The translations under genes and the position numbers were made by a program. A model generated the notes under the pieces. That model had not been told where the DNA came from. It made no database searches and saw nothing but the letters and a program-made list of their open reading frames with translations. A DNA stretch of 64,000 nt from Lepidostoma basale (lineage: Eukaryota; Arthropoda; Insecta; Trichoptera; Lepidostomatidae), in contig JAHDVF020000236.1 of the NCBI GenBank assembly GCA_022606425.2, positions 248,001 to 312,000 on the forward strand. The letters are read 5' to 3'. Shown one piece after another: positions 44,007-53,889 of the stretch (positions are counted from its first letter, which is position 1; the number at the start of each line of letters is the position of its first letter).

Positions 44007-44076
44007 GGTCGTGGTCTAGGGGCAAAACGCTCGACTCTTAATCAATGGGTCATGAGTTTAATCCCGAGCATGACCT
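44007..44076 (+). other. tRNA-like sequence (degenerate, Lys-type anticodon loop)
   Basis: The acceptor arms GGTCGTG (44007-44013) and CATGACC (44069-44075) pair with one G-U. There is an A-box-like TGGTCTAGGGG, a CTCTTAA anticodon-loop word and a B-box-like GAGTTTAATCC. The T stem does not pair, so it is more likely a tRNA-derived SINE head or a pseudogene than a working tRNA. Confidence 0.4.
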
Positions 44077-44139
44077 AGATTCTTCTTTATTGCGTAAGCG
44101 ATTGTTTAATATGATTTAACGTATTATCTTTATTATCAT

Positions 44140-44352
44140 TTCTTCATTCTCGCCCAAACCATCTTAGTGACCCTTTCTTAATTTTATTTATCACGCATTC
44201 ATCCGCGATACATTCCTTTCTTACTTCATCAATTCTTCTTAGTAACCTTATTTATACGGCATTTATTCTACTTTCATCCATCTTCTGCAAACTCCAAGCT
44301 TCACTTCCATACATAAGGGTCGGCACTAGAACTCCATTGTGTAGGTACTACC
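44140..44352 (-). mobile_element. RTE-A internal fragment
   Basis: This is the reverse complement of the HMERM to LMYGSEAW region; plus words include GCCCAAACCATCTTAGTGAC and CATAAGGGTCGGCACTAGAA. Neither the tail nor the RT motif is present. Confidence 0.8.
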
Positions 44353-44687
44353 ATCGTTCTACCGATGTGGAAGGTGTAAAGCCTTCGAGAAAAATAAATT
44401 CGAAAGTGGAAAAAACGGTGTTTTAATTTATAAATAATTCGTCATTATGGAATTCCACAGTGTTATTGCCTTTATACCTTAAAATTATTGATGTTGTTGA
44501 AATTTCTTGGTAGAAGTTCATTGTAAATAATGAGAAGATGGCAGCGAGCTACCGAAACCGGTCGAAGACGAAAATTAATAAGTAGATTTTACACCAAAAA
44601 TAAACAAAGAAAAATTCTTATAATTTTTTTATTTATTTTCATTATTTATACCTTAAGTTAATTCTAAAAAAAATACTTATTATAAAC
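44353..44687. repeat. Family C module with element edge
   Basis: 44444-44470 holds the edge CATTATGGAATTCCACAGTG. 44532-44563 reads GAGAAGA, T, GGCAGCGAGCTACC, GAAACCGGTC: a hammerhead-like order with C3 and U4 mutated. Confidence 0.5.
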
Positions 44688-45747
44688 TAACTAACTAACT
44701 AACCATCACGCCGTCTCCCCGAAGGGGTAGGCAGAAAGAATGGACTGCCACACTTTTCTTTCCTGACATATTTCTCTCGCTTCCTCAACATTCATACATC
44801 GTGTCATACACGCGCGTCGATTTCTCTGACTCCTCACATGGCCGACATTCAATAATTGATTTATTTGATTGTGCCACGTTTTCCTCGGTCTTCCTCTATT
44901 TCTGGTTCCATTTACATCATTAAAATATAATTTTTTTACCATTCTTTCTTCATTCATTCTTTCAATATGTCCAAACCATCTTAATGATCCTTTCATTATT
45001 TTGTTCATGACACCATCATTCGCACCGCATTCACTTCTTATATTTTCATTCGGCACTCTATCATACACAGAGTATCAACACATTCTTCTAAGAGATCTCA
45101 TTTCAACTGCATTTATTCTACTTTCATCCTTCTTTTGCCAGTTCCATGCTTCGCTTCCATACATAAGGGTCGGTAGAAGAACACCATTGTGCACTGCCAT
45201 TCTAGCTTTTTTGGATAGGTTTTTGTTTGCGATGACAACTTTAAGTGCACCATTCACTTTGTTGCCTGCCCCAACCCTTCTTTCAATATCCCTCTCCACT
45301 CGCCCATCTCTTGTAAACATACTACCTAAATACACGAACTCAACTACTTGCTCCAAATTTTCACCATTCACGCTAATGTTGCAGACTGTCGTGGTTTCTT
45401 CCTTTTCAAAAATCATTACCTTGGACTTATTTACATTCATCATCAGATCATTTCGCATGCATACCTCATACATACAATTCACCAGGACTTGTAGTTTATG
45501 CTCGTTGTCTGCAAGAAGGACAGCGTCATCCGCATACAAGATACAGCTTACTGACACTCCGCTCATTTTGGCACCTACATCCAACCCTTTCAGCTCTTTC
45601 ATACATTTGTCCAACTAACTAACTAACTAACCATCACGCCGTCTCCCCGAAGGGGTAGGCAGAAAGAATGGACTGCCACACCTTTCTTTCTTGACATATT
45701 TCTATACAGATGTCCATATACAGATTAAATAACCACGGGGTGTAATA
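44688..45747 (-). pseudogene. RTE-A LINE, longest copy: RT palm to 3' tail, one stop, one nested insertion
   Basis: On the minus strand, 45747-45704 encodes PWLFNLYMD. It is then split by a nested insert (45615-45703) and resumes at KCMKELKG. The order is VSCILYADDAVLLADN (catalytic YADD), NKSKVMIFEKEE, ENLEQVVEFVYLGSMFTRDG, KKARMAVHNGVLLPTLMYGS, SRINAVEMRSLRRMC, then an in-frame TGA (45075-45077). It continues in the same frame with YDRVPNENIRSECGA, WFGHIERMNEERM, RKTWHNQINQLLNVGHV, WQSILSAYPFGETA* (stop at 44706) and (GTTA)n. The endonuclease and most of RT are missing. This is the best guide to the family. Confidence 0.92.
45615..45703 (-). mobile_element. Nested RTE-A 3' end with long imperfect target-site duplication
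   Basis: Only ~80 bases of the 3' end are present (plus CAACTAACTAACTAACCATC to TTCTTGACATATTTC). Flanks TCATACATTTGTCCA and TCTATACAGATGTCCA are near copies, consistent with a ~15-bp target-site duplication. The insertion hit an RTE-A copy of its own family. Confidence 0.8.
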
Positions 45748-45814
45748 TTATAAAATAACTAATTTTAGCTGGACATATACGGTGAATTCAGTAAAAAAAC
45801 ATAGTGTCTCCAGT

Positions 45815-45910
45815 CTGTCGATGTCAGCGAGCCTGGAGAAACCGGTCATTATCGAAATAAAGACAAAAGTGGAAGTAGTTAGAAAACATCGTTTTATTTA
45901 CTTATTATTT
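45815..45910 (+). repeat. Hammerhead-like module, family C (A6 mutated) with body
   Basis: CTGTCGA, T, GTCAGCGAGCCTGGA, GAAACCGGTC (45815-45847), then AATAAAGACAAAAGTGGAAG. The same body in reverse lies at 18920-18970. A6 is T, so cleavage is unlikely. Confidence 0.5.
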
Positions 45911-46393
45911 AAAAAAACAAAAATTACTCATATCGTAGTAACTCTATGGATATTTACAATTAATGATAGATTAATATATGTTTACAAGTATAAATTTATT
46001 AATTTACTGATTCATCAAATTCATGGTTTTAATACGTTACAACTGGAGTAACCCGTTCTAGGGAGGCCTTTTTCGTTCTCTATATGTATAATCTCAATAT
46101 ATAAATTACAAATTTAGGGAACAATTAATGAACAAGGGGAACGAAACATATCTAAAGTGTAATAATTTAAAATTAATTGTCTTATAGAATACATTATAAC
46201 ACTATTTCAAATTAATAACTTATTAAATAGTCAATTGTTTCGGCTGAAACACTGTGATACTTCAACTTAAATTATTCCTTTGATATATTTCAAAGTTCTT
46301 GTGAGTTGATTGGTACCTAACTGAACTTCAGCAAGAACTTCTAAAATTATATCAAAGAAATTATTTTTAAAATAACTTAAGGAATTCCATAAT
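45911..46393. other. AT-rich DNA, nothing recognised
   Basis: No feature was recognised. Confidence 0.4.
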
Positions 46394-46602
46394 GACGAAT
46401 TTTTATGAATTAAAACACTGTTTTTTGCACTTCTGAGTTTATTTTTCTCGACATGTTTCGAAGGCTTACACCTTCATCATCGGGAGAATGATATAAACGT
46501 TTATATCGTTCTCCCGATGATGAAGGAGTAAACCTTCGAAACATGCCGAGAAAAATAAACTCAAAAGTGGAAAAACAGTGTTTTAATTCATAAAAATTCG
46601 TC
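46394..46602. repeat. Near-perfect ~105-bp-arm fold-back with two hammerhead-like cores
   Basis: GACGAATTTTTATGAATTAA at the left end is inverted at the right end (to 46602). The symmetry centre is at GATATAAACGTTTATATC (46491-46508), with no spacer. Minus core 46484-46451: CCGATGA, T, GAAGG/CCTTC, GAAACATGTC. Plus core 46515-46548: the same with AGTAAA loop and GAAACATGCC. U4 is C in both, so activity would be reduced. Confidence 0.75.
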
Positions 46603-46680
46603 AAAGAAATTATATTGACATAGGTTTGGAAAATCACCTAAATTATTTCGTTCTACCGACAGTTGAAAAAATTATTGGAA

Positions 46681-46790
46681 CACTAGATGATATCAACATA
46701 GGTTGACGAAACAGCTGTCGCGAAAAACGAAAAATAAAATATTCTATAAACATAGTTTTATAATTTAACAGTTAATAACTCTTTATTTTT
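46681..46790 (+). ncRNA. Hammerhead-ribozyme-like motif A5 (C3/U4 mutated) with body
   Basis: TAGATGA, T, ATCAAC/GTTGAC with an ATAG loop, GAAACAGCTGTCGCG (to 46721). The body CATAGTTTTATAATTTAACA matches family A. The CUGA box is damaged. Confidence 0.55.
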
Positions 46791-47387
46791 AATGAGTACG
46801 CTACTTTCAAGACGGTCTTATTTAATGTCTCTGAAGTAACATGTTTTTTTTGTAATTGTGTATTGTAATTTTTTGAGGTTCGTTATAAATATTATATAAA
46901 TAAAAAAGGAACGTGGATTGTTCGTATGAAATATAACAGTTTATCTGTTGTTGTATTCCCGCCATTATCATGCTGGTGGTGGCAGTGGTATTCCAGGTAA
47001 ATAAACGAAGTCGCGCCTTCTCGGTATTGGGTTATTGATGGGCGATTCATCTTGGATTTGCCGTTACATCACTGACACCAGCTCTGACGTTTCAGCAACG
47101 AGGTGTCAGTGACCGCACCACCCAAAATGTCCATTTTAGTTCACCCAACGCCAAGGTTCTGTCCCGCCAAAACATTGGCAGTTGATCGAAATTCGTAATT
47201 GAGCGCTCCCAACTTCACGTATATTCGAATATGCTCGAATCACGCTGGGAATGCAACACCATGGCAAGGTGAATACAAATCATTTTTAATTGGCTTTTAA
47301 GTAGGTACACAGTGTTAATGATATTACTAAATAAAACTGTATCTTTAATGTCGGTTGGTAAATGATAATATTTTTTTAATTTACGAT
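46791..47387. other. Non-coding DNA, nothing recognised
   Basis: 47040-47250 is GC-balanced (TTGGCAGTTGATCGAAATTC) without family features. Confidence 0.35.
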
Positions 47388-47822
47388 AACTAACTAACTT
47401 TAAAAACTAACCATAGGCAGAGAGGATGGACCGCCAACTGTTATATCCTGACATAACCCTCGCGCCTCTTCTACATTCATACATACCGTGACACGCACGC
47501 TAGTCGATTGTTCCTACATCCCATTGGCCGCCTTTCAGATCATTTGATTAATTTTGTCATACCATGTCTTCCTTGGCCTTCCTCCTTTTCCATTCACACT
47601 ACTTGTATATATCTTTTTAACCATTATTCCTACATCCATTCGTTCCATATATCCAAACCTTAGTGATGCATCCTTAATTTTATTTAAGACGTAATCATCT
47701 GCCTTATATTATATTCTCACTAATTTATTCAATATAATTTATTGTTTTTCCTCATATTCTTCTTAGCGATCCCATTTCTACTCCATTTATTCTACATTCA
47801 TCCTTCTTAAGCCAACTTATAA
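47388..47822 (-). mobile_element. RTE-A C-terminal fragment and 3' end, decayed
   Basis: The plus strand starts at TAACTAACTTTAAAAACTAACC with the GGGG block lost, then CATAGGCAGAGAGGATGGAC, and runs as reverse complement to the RINAVEMRS region near 47790. Confidence 0.8.
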
Positions 47823-48316
47823 ATAAAATAAGAAAACCAATAAATAAAATAATAAAATGAGTTCGCGTGATAGCAATAGAATAAGATGCTAAACACTTCA
47901 ATGGTGTTGAATGTTTGGTTAGATGTTCCCAACCGGGCGGTATCGCCCCCCAATGGACCCTGGAACCTTTCTTGGGGGCGGTGGCGGGTTCAGAGGCAAA
48001 TTGAGGGCTTGAAACTTGTCAAGAAGGGAGCCCGTGAAGTACTTGTATATTATTATTTAATATGTTGTAAATAGTATTTAAACGAATACTTAAGTCTATA
48101 TATTTAAATCTAAAATGTCTTATCTAATCTAAAATCTATTTAAATTATTGTAATAATATAGATAAAAATTAAAACTTTCATATTTAAGATTTTTAATTTT
48201 CGGAACTAAGATATAAACTGTTAAAAAATAATAATGTTGTTATATAAAATATCATGGTAGTAGTTCAATGTAAATGATAAAAATTAAAAAAAAATGTAAA
48301 GAATATTTTAAAATGT
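47823..48316. other. AT-rich DNA with a hAT-like piece
   Basis: 47925-48035 (TTCCCAACCGGGCGGTATCG, GGGGGCGGTGGCGGGTTCAG) resembles the G/C-rich block at 8050 and 48968; the family is unproven. Confidence 0.35.
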
Positions 48317-48459
48317 ATATTTAGTTAAAATCCACTGATTTTTGTGTCTTCGACCGGTTTCGGCAGCTCACTGACATCTTCTGGTGTGATGACAGAAGAT
48401 GACAGCGAGCTGCCGAAACCGGTGGAAGACACAAACCCCAGTGGATTTTAACTAAATAT
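48317..48459. repeat. Fold-back with 67-bp arms and two family C modules
   Basis: Arms 48317-48383 and 48393-48459 are inverted copies around a 9-base spacer. The plus module reads CAGAAGA, T, GACAGCGAGCTGCC, GAAACCGGT; U4 is A in both. The body AATCCACTG/AGTTAAAATCC is shared between arms. Confidence 0.75.
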
Positions 48460-48960
48460 ACATATAAAAAATGTTTCTTACATTTGTTATAATATTATAT
48501 CCAATAAAAACATAAGGCGATATAAACATGAAGAGAAAAAAAACTCTAAAATTAAAAAAAAAACTGTGTTTTGATTCATAAAAAAATCGTCATTTAATTA
48601 AAAAAAAATTTGATTTAGTACTTTAAAACTTTGTCAAAAGCCAAGAAATCTGGTTGGTGAAACCAAATTGAATTTTTTGAGTGGCCGTCGCCAAAGGCGG
48701 TATTTGGGTGAACTAATCGTTTCAACACGAAAGTAAATTGACCGACTCCGGAATAAAGAGATGTGAGTGTGGCCACTAAATCGAATTTTTACCTCCAGTC
48801 TCCGTGATCAGAAGACACAATACAAATTAATCAGATTTTTAAACGATTTTGTACATTAGACAACTAAAAAAATGTTAAAAATTCCAAATTAACAAGAAGA
48901 TTCCCTGTGACTTTTGCCAGATTGAATTTAACAATTGAAATAATTAAATGATCGTGTCGA
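48460..48960. other. AT-rich DNA, nothing recognised
   Basis: No feature was recognised. Confidence 0.4.
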
Positions 48961-49085
48961 TGGTTTAGATCAAAGGTTCCCAAAGTGGGCACCCTGGCCC
49001 CCAGGGGGGGTCTGCAGAGAGTAATTCTGGCCCTGGGGGAGTACGGGGGTGCCTGAGAAGCAAAAAGAGGGCCTTGATGTGCTAA
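48961..49085 (+). mobile_element. hAT-like non-autonomous fragment
   Basis: CAAAGGTTCCCAAAGTGGGC (48970) looks like a hAT terminal inverted repeat and is followed by CCCCCAGGGGGGG. No opposite terminus was found, so the assignment is tentative. Confidence 0.4.
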
Positions 49086-49513
49086 AATGTATAAAACAAT
49101 CGTTGTCATTCGTATTGAACGTATTTTTTTTCTTAGTTTTGACCTTTCATTGTCTGCGACAACTTCCGTCTTTCTGCGGTTTTTTTTCAAAGAAAACATA
49201 CGTTTTTGTTCATATTCATTATTTGATATGAAGTTTTACATCTATGTTAAAGAAAAAATTAACATAAAAATGAATTTAAAATGAAACAAGTTGCTTTATT
49301 GGTTGTGTTAATATGGAATTATGCTGAAATACCCTCGCGCCAATGAAATGTTATGCTGTCTTCATCTTCTTACAAATTGTTATACATCTTGTAAGAAAAT
49401 GTTTTTCTTAGAAACACTTTGTTTCATCCTACCTCAAATAACTTATTTTTGATAATTAATACGAATGTCAGTTTTCTAGAAATTTTATTATATTTTATGA
49501 GAATGACATCCAG
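49086..49513. other. AT-rich DNA; family B body at the right end
   Basis: 49465-49512 (CAGTTTTCTAGAAATTTTAT and GAGAATGACAT) is a reverse family B body that abuts the next LINE. Confidence 0.4.
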
Positions 49514-49802
49514 GCTGACTCCCAGTCTCTCCACAAAGGTTAGACTGAATAGACTGAGATGGGCCGGTCACGTGCAGAGGATGCCGTCATCGCGAACCCC
49601 AAAAAGATCGCTGGAGTGGCACCCGGGTGGTAGAAGACCAATTGGACGACCAAGGCTGCGATGGGAGGATGAAGTTGGGAGAGATGGGGCTAAATTGTTA
49701 CGAGTGTCAGATTGGAGGGTCGAAGCTGAGGACAGGAGGAGTAGGAGGCGAAGAATACTGGAGGCTAAGGTTCGATATGGGCTGTAGAGCCATCGAAGAA
49801 GT
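49514..49802 (+). pseudogene. RTE-C LINE, C-terminal end
   Basis: It reads SLSTKVRLNRLRWAGHVQRM, RRPIGRPRLRWEDEVGRDGA, LLRVSDWRVEAEDRRSRRRR and ARYGL* (stop ~49787) in one open frame. It aligns without gaps with 27900-28190 and keeps W where that copy has a stop. Confidence 0.88.
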
Positions 49803-49811
49803 TGTGATATC

Positions 49812-49885
49812 TTTATTCTTCTTCTAATAGTGCCGTGTCAGGTCCCCTTAACATTGGCGATCACTATAGTAATTTCTCGTCAGAG
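49812..49885 (-). mobile_element. RTE-D 3' end, short
   Basis: The plus strand TTCTTCTTCTAATAGTGCCG, then TGTCAGGTCCCCTTAACATT, is the reverse complement of the VIANVGGTRQ end and (GAA)n. It lies tail-to-tail with the preceding RTE-C copy. Confidence 0.7.
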
Positions 49886-50308
49886 TGATTTCATGAGAAA
49901 TGTTACGGGAGTGGTTTAATTAAAAAAAAAATATTCCATTTGAAAAAAAAATTCATAATTAAAATCGTAGAAATAAAATTACGTTACTGTGGCGTTTTCT
50001 TAGCTAAATTTCATATATATTATTTAATATAATACCTTTAGTTTCAGAGATTGCAAACGGGTGATTTTTTTTACTTTTAACCCAATACGAGTTCCGCATT
50101 TGTGGAGGACTGGATTCCAAAAAAGGAGATGCGGCGAGGACCGCTTGAGGCGCCTACCTTCGGACGGGGAAGAAACAGCGAGTAACTGTACTTCCCTTGG
50201 ACATCTAGCAAGTCTCCACATATTCACTTGAGACAGGCTTTCACCGGATATTCGGACAATACAACACTCAATACCACAACAATTTTTTACAGATAAATCA
50301 TAATAATT
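49886..50308. other. Non-coding DNA, nothing recognised
   Basis: No supported feature was found. Confidence 0.4.
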
Positions 50309-50445
50309 ATTTAAGGATTAATTGTATCTCAATAGAGACGAAGATGTAAATTATTTTGGAAACAGAATATGGTGGTCGAGGCGTTTACAGAACTTATGAC
50401 TTATTTACATCTTCGTCTCTATTAAAATACAATTAATCCTTAAAT
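50309..50445. mobile_element. MITE, 137 bp with ~43-bp inverted termini
   Basis: ATTTAAGGATTAATTGTATC (50309) and GATGTAAAT are inverted at 50403-50445 with two internal mismatches. The ~50-bp centre has no coding capacity. A one-armed relative is at 35998. The target-site duplication is not clear. Confidence 0.8.
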
Positions 50446-50554
50446 GATTAACCCGTAATGGATAAAATCCAGTATTTGTATACATTCAAAACAAAAACGT
50501 CGTAAAGATTATGTTTCAAATTAAAGCTCATACAAATAAGATAAATTTCCATGG
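50446..50554. other. AT-rich spacer
   Basis: No feature was recognised. Confidence 0.4.
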
Positions 50555-51000
50555 CTAATCTTTCCACTCACATTGCTTGTATACGACATTTTAATCATTC
50601 TTCTCACGTCCATTTGTTCCATATGTCCAAACCATCTCAGGGTTCATTTATTAATTTTGCTTATGATGCAATCATCTGCTTTACATTTCTACCTTTTTTA
50701 GTCGTTTGGTATTCTATAATATGCACATTCTTCTCAGTGATCATTTCTCCGTAACTAATCCAACTTTCATCCATCATTTACCAGATCCAAGCTTCACTTC
50801 CATACATAAGGGTTGGCACTAGAAATCCATTATATAATGCCATCTTTATTTAAGTGTATATATTTCTATTTGCAGTAATGACTTTGAGAGAGACATTTAT
50901 TTTGTTCCCAGCACTGACCCTTCTTTCGATGTCTTTCTCCATTTTTCCATCTCTTGTAAACATGCTTCCCAGATAAATGTATTCGCTAATGCTATATTCG
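50555..51000 (-). mobile_element. RTE-A internal fragment
   Basis: The plus strand is the reverse complement of the region from the KVYV-like block (50560) through HMERM to YLGSMFTRDG (TGTAAACATGCTTCCCAGAT, 50957). The tail is missing, which is unusual for this family. Confidence 0.8.
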
Positions 51001-51202
51001 TAACTAAGATTTTACATTTCGTGAAACAGATACAGATGAAATATAATGCCAGCGTTTAAAGAAACTTTCTTCACAGCAACAGAAGCCCTCGTGACGTCAT
51101 CTTAGCTTCTAGTCATCCGCCATTTTATTGTGCGGGTTTAATTATAGTGTACGGAAAAATGATTTTTTTTTTGTAATTCGTATTGATAGTTTTATTGTAT
51201 TA
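51001..51202. other. Non-coding DNA, nothing recognised
   Basis: No feature was recognised. Confidence 0.4.
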
Positions 51203-51392
51203 AGCATATTGTGTGGGAGATGCCTATTGATGGCGACGAGGTTCTTAACCCATCACACCGCGTCTCCGTGATGGGTTACGAGAAAATAAAAAAATGGATT
51301 GCCGCATCGGTTAAAGTGTGGCAGTCCATTCTTTCGGCCTACCCCTTCGGGGAGACGGCGTGATGGTTAGTTAGTTAGTTAGTTAACTTATT
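51203..51392 (+). mobile_element. SINE-A copy, 5'-truncated
   Basis: It starts at TGTGTGGGAGATGCCTATTG, has GCCGCATCGGTTAAAGTGTG, and ends with an almost perfect RTE-A 3' end (CCCCTTCGGGGAGACGGCGT) plus GTTAGTTAGTTAGTTA. The tail is closer to the RTE-A consensus than the head is to other SINE-A copies. Confidence 0.85.
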
Positions 51393-51424
51393 AAACGCTA
51401 AGGCATTAACACTGGAATTCCATA

Positions 51425-52015
51425 GTTATATACTTAGGAAATTGAAAAACTTTGTTTAATCCACTATTTAATAAAACATATTAAAAAACACGACATGTTT
51501 CGGTGGATACCTCCATCTTCAGGTGTAAAAACATAATAAAAACTAAACGAAGAAAAGCTAAAAAAAACGCATTTAAAATACGCAGAGAAAATATAAAATT
51601 CTCCTTACATACTTTGTCTGCATTTAATCTCCCAAGCTCCCATTCCCAATCAAAGGCAAATTAATCATTTATTAATTTCTATACAAATTATGTCTTTTTA
51701 AATGTATGTTTTTTCTATAGTACATTTTTTTATATTATCATCATGTATTATTATTATTAAATATTGTTTATTAGTTCTTACTATTATAAAATAATTATTA
51801 GTACCTAATTATAACAAATAGCACAGGTTAATTTTTAAATTTGAATTATTGTATCGAATTTTAAATGCATTTTTTATGAGTCCTTCTTTGTTTAGTTTTT
51901 ATTATATTTTACACCCGAAGATATCCTCCGAAACCTGTCTTGTTTTTTAATATATTTTATTAAATGGTGGATTAAACAAAGTTTTTCAATTTCCTAAGTA
52001 TATAGTTAGTAAGTT
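51425..52015. repeat. Large fold-back element with ~150-bp arms carrying family D modules
   Basis: Left arm ~51425-51580 and right arm ~51860-52015 are inverted copies; outer words are ACTTAGGAAATTGAAAAACT and inner words AAAACTAAACGAAGAAAAG. Both arms hold a module: minus 51522-51492 (CTGAAGA, T, GGAGG/CCACC, GAAACATGTC; core kept, one stem II mismatch) and plus 51915-51939 (CCGAAGA ... GAAACCTGTC; degenerate). The interior is AT-rich and non-coding. The left edge GGCATTAACACTGGAATTCC is the recurring element edge. Confidence 0.75.
51492..51522 (-). ncRNA. Hammerhead-ribozyme-like motif D3 (core bases kept)
   Basis: Minus strand: CTGAAGA, T, GGAGG-TAT-CCACC, GAAACATGTC. Stem III palindrome ACATGT and GUC triplet are present. 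Confidence 0.5.
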
Positions 52016-52439
52016 TAAAATACTGAAGCTGTAATAAATAAAGAGAAATAAATACAGCATAATGTGTCTAAACTGTCTCAGAATGCGACGAACAATCGCC
52101 CCCCTATTGACAGTACCGTTAGCTTCGGGACACAATGTATACGCAAGCGGATACATACGAATCAAATCTGGTGCTTATTATTAAACAGCATCAATCCAAT
52201 TCGACGAGAGGCCAATCGAAGGCAATTGATGAGAAATTGGCAATAAAGATTAAACGAGTCTACTGGAGCTAATGGGAACATTCACAATAAATTGATTGAG
52301 AGCCAGAACAATGGGCAGTGTGTACATCCACCCATTCATTGTGATTTATTTGCCTCTGTTCCAGCATTAGACACCGATACCTATGAACATATGTCTTATT
52401 TATACTACGAGTATCTATAACTTTACTACATATTGTATT
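52016..52439. other. Non-coding DNA, nothing recognised
   Basis: 52060-52330 is GC-balanced, with a 60-codon frame of no recognised family. Confidence 0.35.
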
Positions 52440-52980
52440 AATACCTTCAAGTATCTAGGCATAGACCTGGTGGGGGGAGCTGATCTGCGGGAAGAAATAC
52501 AAGCCCGAGTAAACAAGGCAGCTGCAATCTCTGGGGCTCTAAAATCCACAATATGGAAAAACAAAGACATAGCCATTAAGAGTAAGATGAGAATCTATGA
52601 AGCATGCGTAAGACCAATAATAACATATGGCGTCGAAGCAAGGGCAGACACAGTAAGGACAAAAGACACTGAGGACGATAGCAGGCAAGACACTGAGGGA
52701 TCGCGTGAGGAATACCAGAATAAGAGAGATATGTGAGGTTGAGGATATTATAAGATGGAACAGACAGCGAAAAAGGGACTGGTACGGTCGTGTTCAAAGA
52801 ATGGACCCCACCAGACTCCCCTATATTGCATTGCATAATCAACCTCATGGGACTCGTCCTCGTGGAAGACCTCCTAAAAGATGGAAGGACAGCTGGGAAT
52901 CTACCTCACAGGAGGAGCAACTCTCTAGAGAACAGACCACATAGGTCTACAATAAGGAAGAAGAAGAAGAAGAAGTATTA
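52440..52980 (+). pseudogene. RTE-B LINE, best C-terminal copy
   Basis: Frame 1 reads FKYLGIDLVGGADLREEI, KAAAISGALKSTIWKNKDIA and YEACVRPIITYGVEARADTV to ~52660. A short deletion shifts the frame. Frame 2 (from 52705) reads VEDIIRWNRQRKRDWYGRVQ, GTRPRGRPPKRWKDSWESTS and SREQTT* (52944), then CTACAATAAG and (GAA)n. The RT box is upstream of the truncation. One frameshift separates it from an intact C-terminus. Confidence 0.9.
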
Positions 52981-53111
52981 ATACTGATATCTTAAAAAAA
53001 ATATTAACATCTCTGTGGACTCATTTTACAAGAAAAATATGAATTTAGTTATTTGAAATTTCACGGTAGAAGTTCATTGTAATGAGAATATATTTTTTTG
53101 TAAAAAATCTT
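52981..53111. other. AT-rich spacer
   Basis: No feature was recognised. Confidence 0.4.
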
Positions 53112-53412
53112 TTTGAACTAACTAACTAACCATCACGCCGTTTCCCCGAAAGGGTAGGCAGAAAGAATGGACTGCCACACTTTAATCGATGCGGCACTCC
53201 ATCCTTCTCTTTTCGCCCCTGCGAGAGACGCGGTGTGATGGGTTGCGCACCTCATCGTCACCAATAGGCTTCACCCGCACACACTTCGATTGTCCAACAT
53301 CCACAAAATAAATCTAAAACGAATAATATAAAATACAATGATATAAGATAAACACAAAATGTTCTTTTTAGAGGGTGCATATATTGTCTATTTAATTTAT
53401 GTTCCATAAATT
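53112..53412 (-). mobile_element. SINE-A copy
   Basis: The plus strand reads AACTAACTAACCATCACGCC, TTTAATCGATGCGGCACTCC, GCGAGAGACGCGGTGTGATG, CACACTTCGATTGTCCAACA, and the head AACACAAAATGTTCTTTTTA to GGTGCATATATTG (~53390). Nearly the whole unit is present. Confidence 0.85.
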
Positions 53413-53481
53413 ATATTAAATAATATTCTTAAAAATGTTTATAGTCCATTGTTTTGGCCGAAACACTATGATACTTCAACA

Positions 53482-53872
53482 TTATAACTAACTATACTAA
53501 CCATCGGCGTGATAGTGTTTCTCCCCGAAGGGGTAGGCAGAAAGAATGAAGTACCACACTTTTCTTTCCTGACCTCGTTCCTCAACATTCATACATCGTG
53601 TCATGCACGCGCGTCGATTTCTCCGACTCTTCATTTGGCCGACATTCAATATTTGATTTATTTGATCGTGCCACATTTTCCCCGGTCTTCTTCTATTTCT
53701 AGTTCCATTTACATCGTTAACAATTACTTTTTTTTACCATTCTTTCTTCATTCATTCTGTGTGTCCAAACCATCTTAATGATCCTTTCATCATTCGCACC
53801 GCATTCACTTCTTATATTTTCATTCGACACTCTATCACACAAAGTATCTACACATTCGTCTAAGAGATCTAA
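53482..53872 (-). mobile_element. RTE-A C-terminal fragment and 3' end
   Basis: The plus strand starts ATAACTAACTATACTAACCA, with a small duplication CGGCGTGATAG, then CCCCGAAGGGGTAGGCAGAA. The reverse-complement C-terminus runs to the LRRMC region (ACACATTCGTCTAAGAGATC, ~53865). Confidence 0.85.
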
Positions 53873-53889
53873 TTTATAAACTCAACATT

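Noticed and set aside
44007..44076. Functional tRNA-Lys gene
   Set aside because: Acceptor arms pair and a CTCTTAA loop word is present, but the T stem does not pair and the boxes are weak; listed only as tRNA-like.
44869..45618. 249-codon plus frame, the longest in the window
   Set aside because: Shadow of the RTE-A minus-strand coding region, which carries YADD and the family C-terminus.
40649..53120. CRISPR-like array from repeated ACTAACTAACTAACC blocks
   Set aside because: The repeats are LINE/SINE 3' tails at irregular distances with coding-derived flanks, and the genome is eukaryotic.
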